A DNA stretch of 56,568 bases, from assembly GCA_024229515.1 (NCBI GenBank), contig JAAESI010000007.1:1-56568 (forward strand), written 5' to 3'. Within the stretch, counting starts at the first letter, position 1, and every line of letters begins with the position of its first letter. Both the position numbers and the translations under genes were made by a program. A model generated the notes under the pieces. It worked only from the letters and a program-made list of their open reading frames with translations, did not search any database and was not told the origin of the DNA. This DNA is from Pseudomonadota bacterium. GTDB lineage: Bacteria > Myxococcota_A > UBA796 > UBA9615. Positions 50,286 to 56,568 of the stretch are shown here, piece after piece.

Positions 50286-51596
50286 CTACTGCCAGCGCGG
50301 CAGGTAGTCCCGGTGCGCGTTCAGCAACGCGTCGAACACCGCTTCGGCGTGCTCGATCGAGGGAACGCTGGGGTCGATGATCAGCGCCTCGATCGCCGCT
50401 TGACGGTCCCCGTCCATCGCGGCGCGGGCCGTCAGCCGGTGGGTGCGGACCTGGACGCTGCACAGCGCCATCACCCAGTCCGGCAGCGAGTCCACCACGT
50501 GCCCGTGCCCCCCGTCGCCGTCGATGTGGCCGGGCACCTCCACCACCGCCCACGACGGCAGCTCAGGGATGAACCCGCCGCTGTTGGGGAGGTTCAGCGC
50601 GTCGGTGTCGTAGCGCTCCCCGCGCGAGGCGTGGGCGACCATCGCGATCACCTCCTCGCCGGAAGCCTTGCCCAGCACCTCCTCCAGCGGAACCTCGCCC
50701 CCCAACACCCCTCGGACGCGCGCCTCGATGGCCGCCACGTGCTCCCGGTAGTGCCGGTAGAAGGGGTTCGGGCTCATCCCCGGAGCCCACGCGCATCGCG
50801 GGTGCGCGCCCCACCGCAGGTACTCCCCGGCGTGGCTGTCGTCGGTGACGCACTGCACGCCGGTGGCCCGGAACAGGTCCGACGTGATGAGCCGGTTGTC
50901 GGCCACGTACTGGCTCGGATCGGCGCGCGCGAGCTCCACCAGGCGGGGGTACAGATCGGTGCCGCTGCTGTCCTCGATCTTCGTGAACCAGGTGAAGTGG
51001 TTGAGCCCCGCCGCCTCCAGCCGCAGATCCTCGCGCGGGATCCCCAGCAGCTCGCTCATGTCGCGCCGCCCGCCATGGATCTCGTGGCACAGGCCGATGA
51101 GGTTGACCTCGCTGTTCTGGAGGATGCCGGTGCAGATGCGGGACAGCGGGTTGGTCAGGTTCAGGACGATGCAGTCGGGCGAGGCGAGCTCGTCCACCAG
51201 CTGCGCGATGGCGACGGCGCCGGGGATCATCCGCAGGGCATGGAAGAGCCCCCCGGGGCCCCCGTTCTCCCCCAGCGCCTGGGGGATGCCCATGTGCGCG
51301 GGCAGGTCGCGATCGACGTCCCACGTCTCGAACCGGTCCAGCTCGATGCTGATGATGACGAAGTCCGCGCCCGTGAACGCCTCGCGGGGGTCGGTGGTCG
51401 CCTGGAGCGCGATGTTCGATTTGGCGTACGGGAGCATGCGCAGCGCGAGGCGGTGGGTCAGGTCCAGCCGCTCGGCGTCGATGTCGTGCATCACGAGGGT
51501 CAGATCCCCCAGCTGCTCGTGGTTGAAGATGTCGGCGAGGAGCATCGGCGCGAACTGGATCGAGCCGGCGCCGGCGAACACGAGTCGGACAGCCAT
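50286..51596 (-). CDS. GH4-family NAD/Mn-dependent glycosidase
   Basis: A 436-residue protein of glycoside hydrolase family 4. The NAD-binding start VRLVFAGAGSIQFAPML, DIDAERLDLTHRLA, NGGPGGLFHALR and NLTNPLSRICTG are typical. The metal ligands are Cys170 in GLCHEIHG and His200 in AAGLNHFTWF. This family cleaves alpha- or beta-glycosides by a redox-elimination mechanism and includes alpha-galactosidases, alpha-glucuronidases and 6-phospho-glycosidases; the sugar cannot be assigned. No signal peptide, so cytoplasmic. ATG 51596 follows TACGAT by six bases without a ribosome binding site, a predicted leaderless start. Confidence 0.88.
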   Translation of the reverse strand: MAVRLVFAGAGSIQFAPMLLADIFNHEQLGDLTLVMHDIDAERLDLTHRLALRMLPYAKSNIALQATTDPREAFTGADFVIISIELDRFETWDVDRDLPAHMGIPQALGENGGPGGLFHALRMIPGAVAIAQLVDELASPDCIVLNLTNPLSRICTGILQNSEVNLIGLCHEIHGGRRDMSELLGIPREDLRLEAAGLNHFTWFTKIEDSSGTDLYPRLVELARADPSQYVADNRLITSDLFRATGVQCVTDDSHAGEYLRWGAHPRCAWAPGMSPNPFYRHYREHVAAIEARVRGVLGGEVPLEEVLGKASGEEVIAMVAHASRGERYDTDALNLPNSGGFIPELPSWAVVEVPGHIDGDGGHGHVVDSLPDWVMALCSVQVRTHRLTARAAMDGDRQAAIEALIIDPSVPSIEHAEAVFDALLNAHRDYLPRWQ

Positions 51597-51602
51597 GGAC
51601 GG

Positions 51603-51608
51603 ATCGTA
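51603..51608 (-). promoter_or_regulatory. Candidate -10 box for the GH4 gene
   Basis: On the minus strand TACGAT is followed by six bases and ATG 51596, with no Shine-Dalgarno between. TACGAT also occurs upstream of the GT1 gene, but there at leadered spacing. Confidence 0.45.
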
Positions 51609-51670
51609 GACCGTTGGTGGAAACTCGGGCTCTTCGGACGTATCCCAGGAACGCCTCGAGGACCCGACCC

Positions 51671-52165
51671 ATGACCCGCCACTTGCTCGCCATCGCCACC
51701 CTTATCGCCGTGACGTCGTGCGCTCACGGCCCCCGCGGGGGACCCTCCAGTGAACTGATCGGAGCGCTCGTGCTCGAAGGCACCGAGCAGCCGATCGTCG
51801 GCGCAAAGGTCACGCTCACGCCGATCGAGCCGCTGGACGGCTCGGACGCGGACATGACCGGGCTCAACGCGGTCGGCTACACCGCCGACCTCGGCGCGTT
51901 CGTCTTCGTCGAGGTCTCCAACGCGGAGCGGACCGTGCCCCTGCGCGCCAACTGGGCCTACGAGCTGACCGCCGAGGCCAACGGCTTCTACTCGACCGTC
52001 GAGCGCGTGGAGCTGGGGAAGGGGCAGCAGACGATGCTGCTCGAGATCGAGGTCATCGAGCCGGAGACGTTCGCCGCCGAGCCGATCCAGGAGCTCAACC
52101 CCGAGGCGCTGAAGACCGAGCAGGGCTCCCTCATCGAGCTGGTGCTGGAGCGGATGGGCCGCTAG
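51671..52165 (+). CDS. Small lipoprotein with carboxypeptidase-regulatory-like beta domain
   Basis: A 164-residue predicted lipoprotein: signal peptide MTRHLLAIATLIAVTSC, then GALVLEGTEQPIVGAKVTLTPIEPLDG, NAVGYTADLGAFVFVEV and YELTAEANGFYSTVERVELGKG. This is the sequence pattern of a carboxypeptidase-regulatory-like/Cna-B-type beta sandwich (G-x-V-x8-G-A-x-V then T-D-x-x-G-x-F), which folds but has no catalysis of its own. The tail is Glu-rich and helical (GSLIELVLERMGR). TATCCC lies 24 bases before ATG 51671 and GAGGA ten bases before it. Its end overlaps the convergent FHA gene by four bases. Confidence 0.7.
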   Translation: MTRHLLAIATLIAVTSCAHGPRGGPSSELIGALVLEGTEQPIVGAKVTLTPIEPLDGSDADMTGLNAVGYTADLGAFVFVEVSNAERTVPLRANWAYELTAEANGFYSTVERVELGKGQQTMLLEIEVIEPETFAAEPIQELNPEALKTEQGSLIELVLERMGR

Positions 52166-52608
52166 CGGTCCAGGACCTTCGCCTCCACCTCACGGTGGTA
52201 TCGGAGCTCTTCTTCGGCCATCCACTCGAACCGCACCAGCACGTCCCCGAAGCGCAGCTTGTCGCCGCTGATCAGCGAGCAGCTACCCGGGATCACCTGT
52301 CCGTTGACGAGCACCGCGTTGGTCGAATCCTCGTCCGAGATCTGGACCGTCAATCGATCGTCGAGGCGTCGGGTGACGAGCACCGCGTGGCGGCGGGAGA
52401 CCGATGGGTCGTCCACGCGGCAGTCCGCCTCTTCGTCCCGACCGAAGACCGCCGTCGGCCCCTCCAACACGAAGAAGCGTCCGACCTCGGGCCCTTGGAG
52501 CACCGTGAGCGTGGGCACGAGCGGCCCCGAGGTGCGCACCCGGAGGTCGTACACGCGACGCAGTTGAGGTTCGCGGTCTCCTCCGGTGTGGCCCTCGAAT
52601 TCGCTCAT
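52162..52608 (-). CDS. FHA-domain protein
   Basis: A 148-residue protein consisting of one forkhead-associated phosphothreonine-binding domain. GPTAVFGRDEEADCRVDDPSVSRRHAVLVTRR contains the GRxxxxDxxxxDxxxSRxHA signature (Arg binding the phosphate, Ser/Arg/His in SRRHA), and STNAVLVNGQVIPGSCSLISGDKLRFGDVL the NGxxI and loop segments. A helical tail (MAEEELRYHREVEAKVLD) may dimerise. It would read out Ser/Thr kinase signalling. ATG 52608 follows TAGAGT by six bases, predicting a leaderless message. Confidence 0.83.
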   Translation of the reverse strand: MSEFEGHTGGDREPQLRRVYDLRVRTSGPLVPTLTVLQGPEVGRFFVLEGPTAVFGRDEEADCRVDDPSVSRRHAVLVTRRLDDRLTVQISDEDSTNAVLVNGQVIPGSCSLISGDKLRFGDVLVRFEWMAEEELRYHREVEAKVLDR

Positions 52609-52614
52609 GAACTC

Positions 52615-52620
52615 ACTCTA
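52615..52620 (-). promoter_or_regulatory. Candidate -10 box for the FHA gene
   Basis: On the minus strand TAGAGT is followed by six bases (GAGTTC) and ATG 52608. The TAG of this box is also the stop codon of the upstream LamG gene. The same arrangement, a stop codon merged with TAGAGT, is seen at 15938. Confidence 0.45.
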
Positions 52621-53567
52621 ACGGCGGCGGCGCCTTGCGATCACGGGGATTCCGAGGAGCAGCCAGGCGGCCGTCGGCGCACCCCCGTCGGCGACCGAGC
52701 AGTCGCTGTTGCCGCCGCCGTCGATCTCTTCGGCGGAGTCGTCATCGTCCCCGGAGTCATCATCGTCGTCGTCCCCGGCTCCGTACGAGGCGTCCAGGAA
52801 CACCCCGTCGGGGCCGGCGTCATGGATTCCGGCGATCTCGTCGACCGTGAGTGCGCGACGGAACAGCATCAACTCGTCGATGGCGCCCTCGAACCGCTGG
52901 TACTCCCAGCCCGGCGCCGAGTCCCCGCCGATGCGCAGCGGCGTGTTCGTGGCGATCACGCTGCCGGTCACCCCCGTCGGGTCGTACGTCAGCACCGACT
53001 CTCCGTCGAGGTACATGACCGCGCCGGCGGGGTCGTCGCGATCGATCGTGATCGCCACGTGGTGCCAGGAGGCGTCCGAGACCACCGGGGAGGCGCCCGC
53101 GTCGTCGATGAACCGGCCGAGCGCGGTGCCGTTGCCGAACCGCGCCGCGAGCAGGCCGAACCGGAGGTAGAAGGTGAAGCCGATCTCGCTCCCGCCGGCG
53201 TTCCGCTTGGCGACGATGGACTGCACGCCGCCGTTGCTGCCGCTGTCCGACTGGGGGGAGTTGATCCACGCGGTCCAGGTGAAGTCGTCGGCGCCGGGGT
53301 CGACCGACGCGTGATCCGGACCTCCGCGTAGTCGTTGACGCCGTCGAAGAGGAACCCGTCGCCGACCGTGGCGGCGTCGTAGGCGGCGGAGGTCAGCGTG
53401 CCGTGGTTGTCGCCGTAGCTATCGTCGGCGGTGCTGTCGCCGGTCCACCACGACACGAGCCCCTCGGGCATCGGAAACGCTTCGGCGGAGGCGGCGGCGG
53501 GGACGAGTGCGGCGGCCGCGAAGGCGGCGGCGATCAGGCGGGGAGCGAAGGGGGAGGGGGACATCAC
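52618..53567 (-). CDS. LamG-domain surface protein with MYXO-CTERM-like tail, one frameshift
   Basis: About 316 residues after correcting one base. Signal peptide (AAAFAAAALVPAAASAEA), then a LamG/concanavalin-like fold: GLVSWWTGDSTADDSYGDNHGTL, FLFDGVNDYAEV, SWHHVAITIDRDDPAGAVMYLDG and FEGAIDELMLFRRALTVDEIAGI. An Asp-rich spacer follows, and the C-terminus has NSDCSVADGG, a hydrophobic helix and RRRRR, as in MYXO-CTERM sorting signals. The frame breaks near 53312 (AEVR then DHASVDPGADDFTWTAWINS in another frame); one lost G in CGGGAT explains it, and the span is one base short of a codon multiple. Start GTG 53567 or ATG 53564 after a GGAG. Confidence 0.72.
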
Positions 53568-53747
53568 GATCTCCAGCGCGGGGCAGTCCGCGTGGTCTCA
53601 GCTTTCGCAAGGCGCGTGCCAGACCTGAACAGGATGCAGATCGTCGTGATTTCAGCAACTTGGGTCGCGGCCCGACGGACCGTCACGCGTGCGTGTCACG
53701 TGACCGTCCCATGCGCAGCCTGCGCTCCGGCGCGCGCAGCTTCCCCG

Positions 53748-53753
53748 TACCCT
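53748..53753 (+). promoter_or_regulatory. Candidate -10 box for the FGase-like lipoprotein gene
   Basis: TACCCT is followed by six bases (GTCGGG) and ATG 53760. There is no Shine-Dalgarno, so a leaderless transcript is expected. The gap 53568-53759 otherwise holds no gene. Confidence 0.45.
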
Positions 53754-53759
53754 GTCGGG

Positions 53760-56255
53760 ATGCGCCGCCTGCCCTTCCTGCTGCTGTTGTTCCTGCTCGG
53801 CTGCCCCGTGGCGGAGCTGCCGCCGCCGCCGCCGTCGGACGATGACGACGACGCGACGGGCTCGGACGACGACGACGCCACCGACGACGACGACGCCACC
53901 GACGACGACGACGCCACCCCCGCGTGGACCGACTGCGCGCCGCCGGACGTCGACGATCCCCCGTTCGACCCGGACGACTGCAACGCCGACGGTACCCCCG
54001 ACGCCGACCAGCTCGCCAGCGGCGAAGCCTTCGACTGCAACGCCAACGACGTGCTCGACGAGTGCGAGTTCCTGGACGACGCGTGCGTCTCCTACGGCGC
54101 TCGCCAGTTCACCGAGTACGACGCGGGGAACCTGCCGATCGTGCTGTCAGCCCCGCACGGCGGCGCCGTCTCGCCGGCCGACATCCCCGACCGGGTCGAC
54201 GCCACCGGCAGCTCCGACACCAACACCATCCAGACGGCGCGGGCGATCGACGCGGCCCTGTTCGAGCGCACCGGCCGCCACGTCCACCTGATCATCTGCC
54301 AGCTTCACCGCGACAAGATCGACTGCAACCGCAGCCTGGAAGTGGCGCAGGACGGCCACCCCGAGACCGAGGCGGCGTGGTTCGAGTACCACGCGTTCAT
54401 CGACGCGGCGAAGCGCTCCGCCGTGGCCCGGTTCGGCCGCGCCGTCTACGTCGACCTGCACGGCCTCGCCGCCTCCCGCGACAAGAACGAGCTCGGCTAC
54501 CTGCTCTACAAGGCCCAGCTGTACGAGTCCGACGACCGCCTCGACCACCCCGGCTACGCCCACCGCACCAGCTTGAAGAACCTGGTGCAGCGGCACGGCG
54601 GCAGCGTCGTCGAGGTGCTCCGCGGACTGACGAGCCTGGGCGCCCACCTCCAGGCCGCGGGCTTCGACTCGGTCCCCAGCCCGGCGTTCCCCGACCCCGG
54701 CTACGACGAGGATGGAGACCCCGGCAACTACTTCAACGGCGGCTACAACACCGCCCGCCACGGATCGCGCGACGGGGGCGCCGTCGACGGCCTCCAGATC
54801 GAGCTGAAGTGGGACGGCGTGCGCGACAGCGCCGAGAGCCGGGCGGCCTTCGCCGACGCGGTCGCGGACGGCTTGCTGGCGTGGCTCCCGACCTGGCAGG
54901 ACGTCGACCCCGAAGCGCGGAGCCTCGTCCGCCTGGGGCCGGTGCAGGGCTGGGCTTCGGAGCGCGGCGCGACGGCTTCGGTGCCCGTCCGCCGATCCGG
55001 GGACCTGTCCGAGGCCGTCACGGTCGCATTGGCGTGGTCCGGTCCGGGCGCAGACGAGCTGGATGAGGCGCCGACCAGCGTGTCGTTCGGGGTGGGTGAA
55101 GACGAGGTCGTGCTCGCGATCGCGGCTGCGCCCGATTACGACGTCGAAGGACCGGAGTTCGCCGCCGTCGCGTTGGTCGACGATGCCGGCATCAACCTGG
55201 ATCCAACCGCCTCGTCCCGGACGATCCGCGTCGTCGACGCCGACGGGCCCGGGGTGCTCTTCGCCGGGGCGGCCGACGGCGCCACCCTGCTGGAGGGGGA
55301 CGGCCTGCTCGAAGGGCTGGAGCTCTGGCGGGACGGCTGCGGACTGCCCCTGGACGGCCAGTTCGGCGTCGGTGGAAGCGCCGACGAGGACGATGTATCG
55401 GCCTCGGTATCGGCCTGGTTCGACGCCGCCGACGCGGTCCTGCCCGTCGAACTGGAGGCGCTCGCCGATGGCGTGGTGGAAGGCCTCGAGCCCTTGCTCC
55501 TGGGCGTGACCCCCGACGGCAGCGACGGCGAAGACGAGGTCGCCGCGTACCTCTCGCTGCGCCTCGTCGACGGCGACCAGGACCCCGACCTCCTCGCGTT
55601 CTACGACGGCCGCATCGACGGCCCCCTGCTGCTGGACTCGGCCCTGGATCCGGTGCGGGCCGAGGTGCTCCCGTCGGTGGTGGAAGGCCCCTCGTCCGCC
55701 GACGGTGACGGCCCGTCGGGCCCCTACCTCAGCTTCGATGTCGACGACGACGTAGTCGTCCTGGAGGACGTCGCGTTCGACGGCGCCTTCACGATCGCGT
55801 TCGCGTTCCGCATCGCCCCCGAGGTCCCCGAGGGGTTCCGCTACCTCTACGGCCACGGGAACATCGACTCGACCCACCACCTGAACGTCTACCTGACGAA
55901 CGCGGGCACGCTCCGCACGTCCCTCCGAGGCTCCGATGACGCCTCGGACTACGACGCCCTGGACGTCTCCGGGGGCTACCGCGACGGCCTCTGGCACCAC
56001 GTCGCCATCGCCGTCGAACCCGGCGATCCCGCCGCCGCCACGGTGTACGTCGACGGTGTCGAGGAGGCGACGGCGGCGCGGGGCGGGATCACCTTCGACC
56101 CGAGCCACCCGATCATGCTGGGGAGCCGCTGGGACCTGAGTCCGACCCGCCACTACGGCGGGGATCTGGACGACATGAGGATCTACGACCGCGCCCTGGG
56201 GGGCGACGAAGCCGCGGTCCTGGCCGCGCCGGTGCTGGCTAGTCGGTCCCCTTGA
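53760..56255 (+). CDS. Lipoprotein with N-formylglutamate-amidohydrolase-like, Calx-beta-like and LamG domains
   Basis: 831 residues. Signal peptide MRRLPFLLLLFLLGC, poly-Pro, then an Asp-rich spacer (DDDDATDDDDAT). Residues ~120-380 match N-formylglutamate amidohydrolase-like enzymes: NLPIVLSAPHGGAVSP, DTNTIQTARAID, LHRDKIDCNRSLE, WFEYHAFIDAAK and VYVDLHGLAASRDKNELGY, with His/Asp/His metal ligands in place. Residues ~400-620 look like two Calx-beta-type beta modules (ATASVPVRRSGDLSEAVTVAL). Residues ~650-820 form a LamG domain ending MRIYDRALGGDEAAVLA. A lipid-anchored enzyme of this class with sugar-binding-like modules is unusual; peptidoglycan or N-acyl compounds are possible substrates. 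Start ATG 53760 follows TACCCT by six bases. Confidence 0.72.
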   Translation: MRRLPFLLLLFLLGCPVAELPPPPPSDDDDDATGSDDDDATDDDDATDDDDATPAWTDCAPPDVDDPPFDPDDCNADGTPDADQLASGEAFDCNANDVLDECEFLDDACVSYGARQFTEYDAGNLPIVLSAPHGGAVSPADIPDRVDATGSSDTNTIQTARAIDAALFERTGRHVHLIICQLHRDKIDCNRSLEVAQDGHPETEAAWFEYHAFIDAAKRSAVARFGRAVYVDLHGLAASRDKNELGYLLYKAQLYESDDRLDHPGYAHRTSLKNLVQRHGGSVVEVLRGLTSLGAHLQAAGFDSVPSPAFPDPGYDEDGDPGNYFNGGYNTARHGSRDGGAVDGLQIELKWDGVRDSAESRAAFADAVADGLLAWLPTWQDVDPEARSLVRLGPVQGWASERGATASVPVRRSGDLSEAVTVALAWSGPGADELDEAPTSVSFGVGEDEVVLAIAAAPDYDVEGPEFAAVALVDDAGINLDPTASSRTIRVVDADGPGVLFAGAADGATLLEGDGLLEGLELWRDGCGLPLDGQFGVGGSADEDDVSASVSAWFDAADAVLPVELEALADGVVEGLEPLLLGVTPDGSDGEDEVAAYLSLRLVDGDQDPDLLAFYDGRIDGPLLLDSALDPVRAEVLPSVVEGPSSADGDGPSGPYLSFDVDDDVVVLEDVAFDGAFTIAFAFRIAPEVPEGFRYLYGHGNIDSTHHLNVYLTNAGTLRTSLRGSDDASDYDALDVSGGYRDGLWHHVAIAVEPGDPAAATVYVDGVEEATAARGGITFDPSHPIMLGSRWDLSPTRHYGGDLDDMRIYDRALGGDEAAVLAAPVLASRSP

Positions 56256-56478
56256 GGTTCGCGACCGGCCACAGCCGGTGGGCGACCTCCGCGATCCCGT
56301 TGTTGACGAGCACGGCGAGCACCTCGTCCAGGTCCTTGTAGACGTGGGCGCACTCGTCCAGCGGCGTGCGCCGCGTGTTGCCCACGATGCCCTCGATCTG
56401 CACGCCCCCGAGGGTGCGCCGGACCGTGGCGTTGGTGCATGGCTCGGCGTCTTGACCTGATGGGCCTGCTCGGCCCAC
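56239..56478 (-). pseudogene. rtcB: C-terminal remnant of an RtcB-like RNA ligase, cut by an IS end
   Basis: The last ~60 codons read RTLGGVQIEGIVGNTRRTPL, DECAHVYKDLDEVLAVLVNN and IAEVAHRLWPVANLKG. The DEC(A/P)xxYKDxDEV...P(V/I)xxxKG pattern is the C-terminus of RtcB-type RNA-splicing ligases, which normally have 380-480 residues. Upstream of about 56428 the similarity ends and the frame meets a stop at 56494-56496. The break coincides with the inverted-repeat end at 56428-56446, so the rest of the gene lies beyond an IS. Its 3' end overlaps the convergent lipoprotein gene by 17 bases. The symbol applies to the family; orthology is not proven. Confidence 0.6.
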
Positions 56479-56568
56479 GGTGCTCCTCGAGGATCAGCCT
56501 CCGGAGACGACCAAGATGGCCGCGCGTACAAAGAGCAAGGTGACACTGAAGTACAAGACCAAGTACCG
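56428..56568 (+). mobile_element. 5' end of an insertion sequence (partial, runs off right edge)
   Basis: GGCGTTGGTGCATGGCTCG at 56428-56446 is a 17/19 inverted match to 122-140 at the other end of the window. It is followed by about 70 non-coding bases and an ORF start on the plus strand that runs off the edge. The RtcB-like gene is interrupted exactly here. The two window ends thus carry opposite halves of what looks like one IS family in the same orientation, a typical cause of contig breaks. Confidence 0.55.
56516..56568 (+). CDS. First 17 codons of a probable transposase (partial)
   Basis: ATG 56516 preceded by CCGGAG begins MAARTKSKVTLKYKTKY and runs off the right edge. The basic N-terminus would suit a DNA-binding protein. 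It lies about 70 bases inside a probable IS terminal repeat, so it is inferred to be the start of the transposase whose last codons are at 2-85. Family unknown. Confidence 0.4.
   Translation, partial: MAARTKSKVTLKYKTKY

Overview
The window is 56.6 kb of very GC-rich, densely packed bacterial DNA, probably a complete contig from a metagenome-derived genome. The best guess is a member of the Myxococcota or a related deltaproteobacterial lineage. The grounds are many Asp-rich lipoproteins, thrombospondin type 3 (DxDGDGxPD) repeats, a C-terminal Cys/Gly plus hydrophobic plus poly-Arg tail like MYXO-CTERM, a SHOCT-pseudokinase-AgmX-like protein, and a CotH-type lipoprotein. This is an inference; there is no rRNA or other phylogenetic marker. 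No tRNA, rRNA or CRISPR array was recognised.

Layout. The two extreme ends look like copies of one insertion sequence (3' end at 1-140, 5' end at 56428-56568). They share a 19-bp inverted-repeat end and interrupt an SMP-30-like gene on the left and an RtcB-like gene on the right. 0.6-5.0 kb: alkB-type monooxygenase with a TetR regulator, then an active/inactive pair of M16 peptidases. 5.0-12.3 kb: flavin monooxygenase with an in-frame amber codon, pseudokinase, YtcJ-like amidohydrolase, membrane protein, and a cyclase-TPR gene with a frameshift. 12.4-23.5 kb: a receiver/histidine-kinase deletion fusion, sugar-phosphate transferase, B12-type radical SAM, methyltransferase, CotH lipoprotein, an ABC exporter/GH5/glycosyltransferase operon, and a GT1 glycosyltransferase. 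23.5-31.8 kb: lipoproteins, then a tightly overlapping operon GT2 / two SPASM-type radical SAM enzymes / GH5-like / GST-like, divergent from a deacetylase-GT2 fusion. 31.8-38 kb: CPBP protease, zinc-ribbon/GIDE-like membrane protein, SGNH hydrolase, and several lipoproteins. 38-46.4 kb: a surface-polysaccharide block (YfhO-like, GT39-like, dolichol-phosphate-mannose-synthase-like GT2, SGNH, AlgD-type GDP-mannose dehydrogenase, epimerase, aldo/keto reductase). 46.4-56.3 kb: VWA/TSP3 lipoprotein, threonine dehydratase, a thioredoxin-like lipoprotein whose CxxC first Cys is a TGA, GH4 glycosidase, FHA protein, LamG proteins and an N-formylglutamate-amidohydrolase-like lipoprotein.

Most notable points. 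(1) A likely selenoprotein at 49552-50276: the TGA falls exactly at the first position of a thioredoxin-like xPVC motif and is followed by a SECIS-like hairpin. A second gene (35201-37027) has one in-frame TGA followed by a hairpin with a loop resembling the E. coli fdhF SECIS. (2) A recurrent promoter layout: TANNNT 5-8 nt before the start codon of many operon-leading genes, which predicts leaderless mRNAs. It includes a mirror-image divergent pair and two genes whose only plausible start is ATC. (3) Three genes contain what look like single G/C losses, so some lesions may be assembly errors. (4) The dominant biology is the cell envelope: glycan assembly, export and lipoproteins with Asp-rich spacers.
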